Below are positions 57,000 through 64,000 of a stretch of 64,000 bases of DNA, in pieces. Source of the DNA: Gnetum montanum (Eukaryota > Streptophyta > Gnetopsida > Gnetales > Gnetaceae); NCBI GenBank assembly GCA_015680685.1, contig MNCI01007588.1, positions 82,104 to 146,103 on the forward strand, written 5' to 3'. Every line of letters starts with the position of its first letter. The stretch's first letter is position 1. The notes beneath the pieces are model-generated. The model searched no databases and was not told the DNA's origin. It saw only the letters and a program-made list of their open reading frames with translations. Position numbers and translations under genes: made by a program.

Positions 57000-58763
57000 T
57001 ATGTCTCCCTACATGGCTATATTCATTGGGCCATATGGTTGTTGGAGTATTGATTGGTGGCCCTGATAAGGTAACATGAGGCATTGTATTTGAGGAGAAA
57101 GATGCACCACAGTGTTGAACTTGTGCTGAGTTGGAGGATGCAGTGGTCTCAGAACTATGCTATCCCTTTCTACAATCATGTCTAAAAAAAGGACGCCTTC
57201 GATGTTGTGGAGGATTCCCACTACGGTTGACAATAGCAGCATAAGTAATGTTCATGCGTCAATGCTGTGGTGCAAATCCTTCGAGTACAATTGGTGCCGA
57301 TGTAGAAGGAGGTGAAGGGTGAGAATATTGAAATTGAGGAGAAGTGCAAAGAACATGAGGTGGTAATCTTGTGGGAGAGGACATGGGTTGATAGTACTTA
57401 GGAGAATGATAACGATGTGGTGAAATACAGGATGTTGACCCAGTTGGGGAAATAGGATGATGAACCTAATAAGCGCTTGGGTTCGGATGATATGAAGGGT
57501 GTGACCAGTTTGGGGGTGGTCTCCCCCATGACTAGGATTTTTGCCACTATGACTGAACACAGTATTTTTGTATGAACTCTGGATGTAACATTCTTCCCCA
57601 ACGCTTAAGTAAATGTGACAAGATTGGGCATTGACCTTTGGGGTGATCGTATAGGGAAATGTTACATTGATATGTATGATTAGTAGTTGAGTTCTTATTC
57701 TCTTCAACCCTTCTTTCTGATTGTCCAAGGGTGTTCTATCCTGCCTCTTGGTTCGTTATGGTTTTACCTCTAATAATGTTGGCATATTCTCCACATTTTT
57801 CATGTATCCATTCCATCATCTTATTGATCTTTGCCTCAATTTCATCGAGTGATTGTTGTATTGGCAAAGATGATTCCACCTCCTTGAGGTGAGTTGATTT
57901 CTACTCTTCATGATCATGGACCTTTGCTAATTCAAGATTTTGGTCCCATTGAGAGCTTTCAACATTCTCCCATTTAGCTAACTCTCCTTCTTCTTTTACT
58001 ACCCACTTAATAAGCTCTTGGAATTGGTGGGCTTGTAGCTCGTATAGTTGACCTCGAGCATACATCCATAAGGTCTCCCTTATTTCATTACGAAGCCCAT
58101 CTATGATGTGGTACATTAGCCTTTCTTAGAGAATCCATGGCCTGGGTATTTGTTTAACAAAGAGTAATATCTTTCTAAGGCCATGTCCAAGGGTTCATGT
58201 TGTGCTTGTTTCCACTCTTGGATTTGTCTCCTCAAGGATGACACTCTTGCATAGGTTTGATATCTTTCATTGAAGAGGTCTACCATTGTTGGCCAACGTC
58301 AAATTGATTTTTGTCTTAAGGACCTGTACCATACTTTTGCTTGGCCAACGAGTGTCATAGGAAAGAGCTTAAGTTTTTGCTATCCATTATCAATATTGTT
58401 CCATATACAGGCATCATGGAAGGCTTGTAAATGATGTTGCAAATCTAAATCATAGCCTCCTGAAAATTTGGGAAAGTTGTTTAAATCAAACCTGGGTAGA
58501 TGGCTTTCCTTACGATGCTTGCAGGATATTCGAACAGCTTCTTGTATATGCATTAGGCTCTTAGTGGCCAACAGGGGTTCATCGTCACTAGGTAAGTTAT
58601 GAATTTATGAGTTGGGACGATGTTGTCTTTGTTTATGTGCATAGGAGACCTCTACATTAGATTGAGTACTCTAAACTTCGTCTTCATCATCATATAATTT
58701 GTTGGTTCTCTAATGAACTGCCTTACTAGTTGTTGCATTATCATAGTCTTGTGAGAGAGACAT
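57000..58763 (-). pseudogene. Element C gag
   Basis: ATG at 58763, about 110 nt past the primer site: MSLSQDYDNATTSKAVHQRT. The capsid block is FDLNNFPKFSGGYDLDLQHH / LQAFHDACIW (58500-58390), then KLFPMTLVGQAKVWYRSL and YHIIDGLRNEIRETLWMYAR (58116 down), matching A and B gag. It lacks the N-terminal 'THIDPYYVDF' block of A and B. A Pro/Ser/Tyr-rich C-terminal part is frameshifted (57728-57009). Stops are fewer than in A and B. Confidence 0.72.
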
Positions 58764-58875
58764 TGTTGTGAGTTTGTGTGTGACTTATTTACAATTACTT
58801 CTTTTTGAAAGATATATGGTCAAGGCTTTGTTACAGTGATCTTGGATGATGTAACTAATCTAAATAACTAGCACC

Positions 58876-58895
58876 GTCCCCAACAATGGCGCCAA
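58876..58895 (-). promoter_or_regulatory. Primer-binding site of C (tRNA-Asp type), well preserved
   Basis: Minus strand TTGGCGCCATTGTTGGGGAC directly after the 5' LTR. TGGCGCC...TTG..GGGG matches the complement of the plant tRNA-Asp 3' end with few differences. Used here as the reference for the decayed sites in A and B. Confidence 0.82.
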
Positions 58896-59766
58896 TGATG
58901 AGTGGCTAGGTATCCCTACACTCAACCATACAAATACGAGTGTTCACACACGATCCAATCGAACTTCGTAGACGAGCTAGTTGTGGTATCCAAATAGTTA
59001 CACGTTGATCGCCATTCGCTGTCTTCCCACCTAGACTAGTATTTGCTTTGTCACATATGGTTTAGTCCAGAGTGAGGTGTATGATGTGGTCCTAAGCTAG
59101 TGCTACTCGTAGAGGCAATGGAAAATAACTTTGTTTTAAGCCAAGAGGGAGTGGAAGAATAGAATCTAAGCTAGCCTAAGTGTGATGAGCATTCGTCTTT
59201 AATCATCCATCCACATCTTGGACCTCGTGTACTACTAGGATTACCAAGCGTATATTACTTGAGCGCTTCTAAATACGCTACTGGGTTACCAAATAGTCAC
59301 ACTTAAATGCTTGTGATTAACTCGTATTCATTTTGCATTTAATAACAGGGATAATGAAAGAAGGTAAAGAAATATTAATTAAGAAAGCAATAAATAACAA
59401 TAATAATTAAGTAATTAAAACTAAGTGATTGCTGCAATGATGAAGTAATCTCGATCTTTATTGCCGGTCATGTGCGTGTCCAAGTACGTCACACTCAAAT
59501 AAAGGTTCTGTACAATTACAATCATCACACTGTGAGCATGCACTACGGAAAGAGTTGAGAGGAACTTAAAATGAACAAAAAAGACTCTACTTCTACACTT
59601 TCTTTCTTTCTTTTCCTGTGCACCCAAATGTGTATTTATAGGCTTACACAGGAGTCATGATATCGTGTATCTGATATCGTTAGCCAGGCCGCAATATTGC
59701 ATACTCGATATCATGCATCCGATATCACGGGTCCAATATTGAAGCCTGACAAATCATGGTTCATCA
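58896..59766 (-). repeat. 5' LTR of element C
   Basis: 871 bp, homologous to 50922-51795, with about one difference in ten by eye over the first 400 bp, mostly transitions. Boxes start at 59659, 59673, 59693, 59707, 59721 and 59735 (14, 20, 14, 14, 14). TATAAATA on the minus strand lies at 59640-59633. Followed by GTAAC, the right target duplication. Confidence 0.88.
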
Positions 59767-60071
59767 GTAACAAAAAGTGGATACAATGGCCATCACCTAA
59801 ATTAATGAACAGTAATTCATTGTGCATGTCTTCTAACGCATGGATGATACATCCAAATTTTGTTTATTTAATCACATTCTTTGTCTATTTGGTTTTCTCT
59901 GTTTTTGACTCACCAAATAACTAACTTTGATTCCATCCTTTGTCTATTTTGTCTATGATATGTTAGACATGTTTTATATTTGCATTAGTATAATTTTAGC
60001 TTAATGTTTCCTTGCAAGGCACTGTTATGAGATATGCTATTTTATTTTCCCTTGCAACATGCAAAAATTAT
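59767..60071. other. Start of non-retroelement sequence
   Basis: AT-rich single-copy-looking sequence flanking element C. I see no gene. It leads into the duplicated segment at 60072. Confidence 0.35.
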
Positions 60072-60300
60072 AACACATGCTATTTTAGGCCATGGAACTA
60101 TACCTAGTGGCACTTGTTACTTTTCTTATATTTCTTACGGGTAATAATTTTCATCAGGTAACACCAATCCATCTGACAACTAACGTGTAAAACGCTAACA
60201 CGTGCTATTTTGGACTATAGAACTGTACCTCGTGGCATTTATTACTTTCTTTGTATTTCTTAGCTGGTAATAATTTTCATAAAGTAACAGCAACCCCTTA
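60072..60300. repeat. 125-bp tandem duplication
   Basis: Unit 1 starts at 60072 (AACACATGCTATTTTAGG) and unit 2 at 60197 (AACACGTGCTATTTTGGA). Both continue through 'gaactataccTagtggca' variants and GGTAATAATTTTCAT. The second copy contains CACGTG (60199-60204). It lies downstream of DVR. Confidence 0.75.
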
Positions 60301-60382
60301 GACGAGTTTGCTATACTATTTTTCGATAGATATTTTCATATGTTTATAGATGACGTAGGATTATAGATAGCGTAGGATAGCG

Positions 60383-60562
60383 ATGGAGAGCAACTTGTTG
60401 AATAAAGGGATAAGCAGCTTGTGGACGCGGGACAGACACGTACAGGTCCTGAAGAGGCTCCTAGACTACAAGCACCATACCTTCTGCAAGTGTTTTGAAA
60501 GTCGGAGTGGCAGCAGTTTAGGGCTTGATGCTGATCATGGGAGACTGATTGGTGATTACTGA
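60383..60562 (+). CDS. Short ORF of 59 codons, unrecognised
   Basis: ATG GAG AGC ... TGA encodes MESNLLNKGISSLWTRDRHV and continues with a basic, Leu-rich helix (VLKRLLDYKHH), a CKCFE motif and a Gly/Asp-rich tail. Base composition (about half G+C) and codon use stand out against the AT-rich surroundings, as if the segment were under coding constraint or were an exon of a lost gene. No ribosomal context, intron sites or homolog can be judged here. It may equally be a gene fragment or part of an RNA. Downstream of DVR on the opposite strand. Confidence 0.3.
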   Translation: MESNLLNKGISSLWTRDRHVQVLKRLLDYKHHTFCKCFESRSGSSLGLDADHGRLIGDY

Positions 60563-61044
60563 GTGGTCAGGTCATCTGGTGAAAGCAAAAATTAGAATCA
60601 ACGTAATAACTGCATATAAAAATTTAAAATATCCATGCCTCACTTTGAATCTTTTTTTTCTTCCTTACTTTCCTAATCTTGGTTTTTCTGCTCTAACATT
60701 CGAACCAAGATTTGCTGATTGAACCTTAGTATAATGGTGCACCATTGATTCTTTAATCTGGGTAATAGAAAAAACAATTGAAGCACATGAGCATTCGGAT
60801 TTCTAAACACTGCATTCTTTGTGCACCCCAGGTTCAAAATAATGAAGGAACAATTGATAAAAATCTTAGCATATTTGTGAATCCTGCAATTACAATCATT
60901 TTTCCGAACTACGTAGAGTAACCATTGCGCAAGATCATCTAGACAGTCCTTGTGGTTAAAAATAACTGTTTTCACCCAACTCATCTTCACAGGATTTATA
61001 ATATGGGGTTCTGGAGACTTGAAAGAAACAAACACATCAAGATA
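60563..61044 (-). other. DVR 3' flank
   Basis: Probably includes the DVR 3' untranslated region on the minus strand. A 120-codon minus-strand frame (60673-61035) begins about 10 nt past the DVR stop but has no recognisable domain. No clear AATAAA signal was seen. Confidence 0.35.
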
Positions 61045-62319
61045 TCAAAAGGGAACCTGCTCACCTAATTCTTGTCCTGCCATTCCTTCTCTGAGTACTG
61101 TTTCAAAAAACTCTTCCAATGTATCCTTGCCATAGCTGGGAGTTGCATTTGCATCATATTTGCCTGTCTCAGGATCCCAAACCAACATACTTTCTGTTGC
61201 ATAGTACCTTCCAATCTTGCCATACTCTGCAGCATCCTCCAAGCCAGGGAAAATCTTTGCCAGATTATCCAAAACAACGATGGCAAAATCCATGATTCCC
61301 AGGGGCACTTTGACAAACCTGGGTTGCTTACCCAGCAACCTGAACAGGATGTAGGCCTGCTCCAGAGGAGTCAAGGCTTTTCCAGGGCCACCAATGGGCA
61401 GGATCCTGTTGATCTTATCATCGTCTGAGATGCAGTCCACAACAAAAGATGCCAGATCTCTTTCACTGATAGGCTTGCAAGCACAGAGCTTGCCATCACC
61501 AAACATGACATAGGGTTTCCCATTGTTGACCAGTTCAACCTGGCCAGCCAGGCTTTTGAAAAAGGCAGTGGGTCTCACAATACTGTATGTCATGTGGGCC
61601 TCCTCCGCCATTAATGCAGCTTCAAACTTGAGCTTGGCTCTCTGGAACGCCAGCACAGGCTTCTGGACACAGATTGCAGATAGCAGCACAAAGTGTGTGG
61701 CCCCTGCTTCTTTGCCTACGAGCATGGCATTCATGCTGGCCTCGTATTCAATCCTCCAGCTGTCCTTCACTCCGCCGCTTCGGCTGGCCAAGCAGGAAAC
61801 CACCACATCCACACGAATCCCTAACTCAAGCACTGATCTTCTCAGAGACTGCACATCCGTAACTTGGCCAAAAACAACATGCGCCCCTTGTAGCTGTTGA
61901 AGGGTCTCCTGCTTTCCCGATTTGCCACGGGTTCCGCTTTTTTCCCTTGCCACTGCAATGGTGTTGTATCCCCTCTGCACCAGTTCTTTCACCACAAAAT
62001 TGCCAATGTATCCGGTGGATCCGACGACCAAAACAGTTGTCTCTTGCGCTCTTTTCTTTCTGAATGACCCTAAGTTTTTCTCCTGTTCTGATACTGCGGC
62101 GTAGCAAAGATTCAGTCTCTGGGTTTTGCTCAATTTGGAAGACAAAACACAAGAATTGGATTTGATGTATGAAGCATTTCTGCAATAGCAGGAGATGAAA
62201 TTTGGATTGGCAAGTGTCGTCCTCTTCCTACACTTTCTGATGGAATTGGAAGTGGGTTTGGAAAACAGATACAGGTGAGTGTCGAGCGTGAGGAGATAAG
62301 ATTGACGGGAGAGCGCCAT
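61045..62319 (-). CDS. DVR: 3,8-divinyl (proto)chlorophyllide a 8-vinyl reductase, chloroplastic
   Basis: Reduces the 8-vinyl group of divinyl (proto)chlorophyllide a to ethyl with NADPH, a late step of chlorophyll synthesis in the chloroplast. Single exon, 424 aa from ATG at 62319 to TGA at 61045-61047; plant DVR proteins are of similar length and often intronless. A TTG eight codons upstream (62343) is open but unlikely as start. Residues 1 to about 75 are Ser/Arg/Lys-rich and poor in acidic residues, as in a transit peptide. The Rossmann motif [11 protein letters not shown] (Gly at about residues 100, 103, 106) begins an atypical extended SDR/NmrA-like fold. [51 protein letters not shown] and [19 protein letters not shown] are strongly family-specific. 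There are no stops or frameshifts, so it is probably functional. Confidence 0.95.
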   Translation of the reverse strand: MALSRQSYLLTLDTHLYLFSKPTSNSIRKCRKRTTLANPNFISCYCRNASYIKSNSCVLSSKLSKTQRLNLCYAAVSEQEKNLGSFRKKRAQETTVLVVGSTGYIGNFVVKELVQRGYNTIAVAREKSGTRGKSGKQETLQQLQGAHVVFGQVTDVQSLRRSVLELGIRVDVVVSCLASRSGGVKDSWRIEYEASMNAMLVGKEAGATHFVLLSAICVQKPVLAFQRAKLKFEAALMAEEAHMTYSIVRPTAFFKSLAGQVELVNNGKPYVMFGDGKLCACKPISERDLASFVVDCISDDDKINRILPIGGPGKALTPLEQAYILFRLLGKQPRFVKVPLGIMDFAIVVLDNLAKIFPGLEDAAEYGKIGRYYATESMLVWDPETGKYDANATPSYGKDTLEEFFETVLREGMAGQELGEQVPF

Positions 62320-62467
62320 GAAGGGGTATGCAGTGAATTCCAACAGATTGGATCAGAAGCATCAGCAGCAGAGAAGCAGCAGGGAAACAACTTTCTTCCT
62401 CTGCCAGTTGTCCACACCGCCAATCACATGACTGCTCTTGGATTACAGATTTTTCGCATTTTCTGTA

Positions 62468-62476
62468 TGATATATG
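62468..62476 (-). promoter_or_regulatory. Possible DVR TATA element
   Basis: Minus-strand CATATATCA about 150 nt upstream of the DVR ATG. The A/T tract at 62510-62535 and a GATAAC word near 62555 lie further upstream, GATA-type words being common in light-regulated plant promoters. Weak, motif-only evidence. Confidence 0.25.
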
Positions 62477-62499
62477 CGGCAATCTACGGTTACTGAATG

Positions 62500-63712
62500 A
62501 ACTGCCTCGGTTTTTTATTTTTTAATTAAAAAAGCACGCCCATACAAACAATGTGGTTTGGTGTTATCCATGGTTAGAGATACTGCCTACATTATTGTTC
62601 ATTTAAGACAAGCATAGGTCAAGTTCATCGTTGAAAACATCGAACCTTTCGATATGTTAAGGTTCAGTTCGTATAAATTAGATGCGCAAAATGAGAATAG
62701 CGAGAATCCGCTGAAGTGAAGGTTCATGGTTTAACCTTTCCGAGTTATTTCTACCCGGGAACATAGAAATCTTAAGGGAAACTTTGTGCGAGCTCTAATG
62801 TTATATATAGGATTATCATCGGCTTCAATGCGCGTTTTGTCTAGGAAGGTCACGGTGCCAGCCCTTTAAAAGCATTGTTCAGCACTGTGTGAGAGTCCTA
62901 AGGCATCAACGAGGAAGGACGGACAAGCATAATTTAGGAGTAACCAACCTAGCAATTCATGATTACAAGCACATCGGATATGCCAGAAATAAACAAACAA
63001 GTAACTGGACCAACGAGACATGCACACACTCAAGTAACCCCAAAAGATAATTAGCATACACGCAACAATCCCTTGAAAAGCTAAAACACATTCCTACTTT
63101 AACACATCTATCCCTAAGCCCTACTTCAAAGAGAATGGTAATGGCCTAAGCTAAGGAGGCAAATCCTTCATAATAAGCCTACATATCCTAGTGACGAGGT
63201 CCACAAAACAATCAAGGCCATGTAGCTCTATTAGTAATGGTTAAGATAGCATGGAACCCATAAGGAACTTCACACTCTTATGGCCCCCTTTTTCAAAGAG
63301 AAACAACCTTCAATCTACCAACAAGGCATGTTTTCCTACATCAATGCATAGGAGAGTTATTGAACAAGCAAAACCTTAACTTCTTCAATTAGCTATGTCT
63401 AATCTCCAACCCATATCTTTAGATTTGGAACTGATTTCTCTAGAATTATTTTTCCTCATGGAGGAATCTAAAGTATTTCTAACTTCTACAAATGTAGAAA
63501 CTTCTATTTCTACTAATGCAACAATTTTTGTTGATATTTAGAATGTAAATGTATAAGTTGGTGAGCATAAATTTGTGATACTTTCTTCTAGTAATGTTGT
63601 TGCAAATAAAATTTCTGATTTGTTCCTCTTGATGATATATATGAGTCATTAGTTATCAATTTTGCATCACAATATGTGTTCATTCCAACTTTGGATTATC
63701 TGCCATCATAAT
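62500..63712. other. DVR upstream region and spacer, no gene seen
   Basis: Single-copy-looking sequence with slightly higher G+C to about 62.9 kb, then AT-rich. Short frames only (a 63-codon minus frame at 62866-63057 has no domain). It ends at ATAAT before the next LTR. Confidence 0.4.
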
Positions 63713-64000
63713 TGATGAGTGGCGAGGTACCCCTACACTCAACCATACGAATACGAGCGTAGCATGCACAATCCGGTCGAACTCCGCAGACTAAGTGCCT
63801 ACACACCCCATGGAACACTTAGGGTTAATCATTCATTGTCTTCCCAGACTTACTTGTAGTTGTCACGGTGTATGGTTAAGTAAGTCCGAGGTATATGATT
63901 TTTATAGTCTTTTATGTTTTATGTCTCCTATGCTATTGAGGTGAAGGGTTGAGAAACTAATTACTAACTCTAACTAATGAACTAAGTCTAAATTACCTAG
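63713..64000 (-). repeat. Partial LTR related to element C, cut by the window end
   Basis: Starts TGATGAGTGGCGAGGTACCC, matching the left ends of both C LTRs (TGATGAGTGGCTAGGTA), and continues with 'ctacactcaaccatac' and 'aatacgagcg'. It then diverges, with a 30-bp insertion-like difference near 63800. No primer site lies to its left, so in minus orientation it is a 3' LTR or a solo LTR. Confidence 0.7.

Larger units (their letters stand above)
50922..59766 (-). mobile_element. Element C: gag + ORF3, pol-less Athila-like LTR element
   Basis: LTRs of 874 bp (50922-51795, 3') and 871 bp (58896-59766, 5') are flanked by GTAAT and GTAAC. Reading on the minus strand: intact primer site, gag (58763 down to about 57.0 kb), post-pol untranslated sequence (56.5-55.4 kb), internal promoter-like array, short intron, ORF3 (54770-51976), conserved 3' block, polypurine tract, LTR. 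No protease, RT, RNase H or integrase can be found. Gag and post-pol blocks that are far apart in A and B adjoin here. It therefore looks non-autonomous by loss of pol. Confidence 0.82.

Noticed and set aside
59659-59740. Regularly spaced GATATC boxes considered as a CRISPR-like array
   Set aside because: Repeats of 6 bp at 14-bp pitch inside a eukaryotic LTR are far too short for CRISPR and fit a promoter element.
60673-61035. 120-codon minus-strand frame just after the DVR stop
   Set aside because: No recognisable domain, and its position fits the DVR 3' untranslated region. Without transcript or homolog evidence I do not call it a gene.
61072-61900. Plus-strand frames of 118 and 125 codons opposite DVR
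   Set aside because: They are antisense shadows of a strongly conserved gene and show no domain of their own.
62130-62482. Minus-strand frames of 97 and 84 codons overlapping the DVR start
   Set aside because: They are out of frame with DVR, Cys/Pro-rich and start upstream in likely 5' untranslated sequence. No evidence for an upstream gene.
63230-63290. tRNA-like look of 'gtagctctattagtaatggtt'
   Set aside because: No paired acceptor stem, anticodon arm or T-loop could be formed around it.

Overview
The window looks like a heterochromatic stretch of a very large plant genome, most likely a gymnosperm. This is an inference from four things: old, heavily mutated Ty3/gypsy elements nested in one another, an endogenous caulimovirid copy, almost no intact genes, and decay dominated by C-to-T/G-to-A changes. 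The only convincingly intact host gene is a chloroplast 3,8-divinyl (proto)chlorophyllide 8-vinyl reductase (DVR/PCB2) on the minus strand at 61.0-62.3 kb.

Layout. 0-2.2 kb: gag/protease remnant of a Tat-like Ty3/gypsy element and its tandem repeats. 2.26-5.7 kb: broken endogenous caulimovirid (coiled-coil region, protease, reverse transcriptase, RNase H and an unrecognised C-terminal region). 6.4-9.3 kb: decayed minus-strand coding-like sequence. 9.45-17.4 kb: Tat-like element with pol (RT, RNase H, second RNase H, integrase), tandem repeats, and LTR-like regions packed with GACTATGCTCTC/GAGAGCATAGTC inverted pairs. 17.8-19.4 kb: 3' end of an Athila-like element (here 'D'). 20.5-22.2 kb: minus-strand gag ('F').

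22.2-49.2 kb is a nest. Element A (+, 22247-49174) sits beside the gag start of F. Element B (+, 25214-40577, target duplication ATGCC/ATGCT) is inserted in the gag of A, whose reading resumes exactly on the far side. A Ty1/copia element (-, 33159-38431, two 481-bp LTRs, target duplication TGGTT) is inserted in B. 50.9-59.8 kb: element C (-, target duplication GTAAT/GTAAC), which has gag but no pol. 59.8-63.7 kb: the genic island with DVR. From 63.7 kb: another LTR running out of the window.

The most interesting thread is a third open reading frame (ORF3) between pol and the 3' LTR, in the env-like position, seen in A, C and D. It has a plant-transposon-protein-like N-terminal half, a long coiled coil and a conserved C-terminal block. 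In A and C, ORF3 is preceded by an internal promoter-like sequence carrying the same 14-bp-pitched GATATC/AATATC box array found in the LTR promoters. A short intron-like sequence (GTAAG...TGATTnYAG) follows and abuts an ATGG start. ORF3 may therefore be a separately transcribed, spliced gene module. C, which keeps gag and ORF3 but lacks pol, looks like a non-autonomous derivative.
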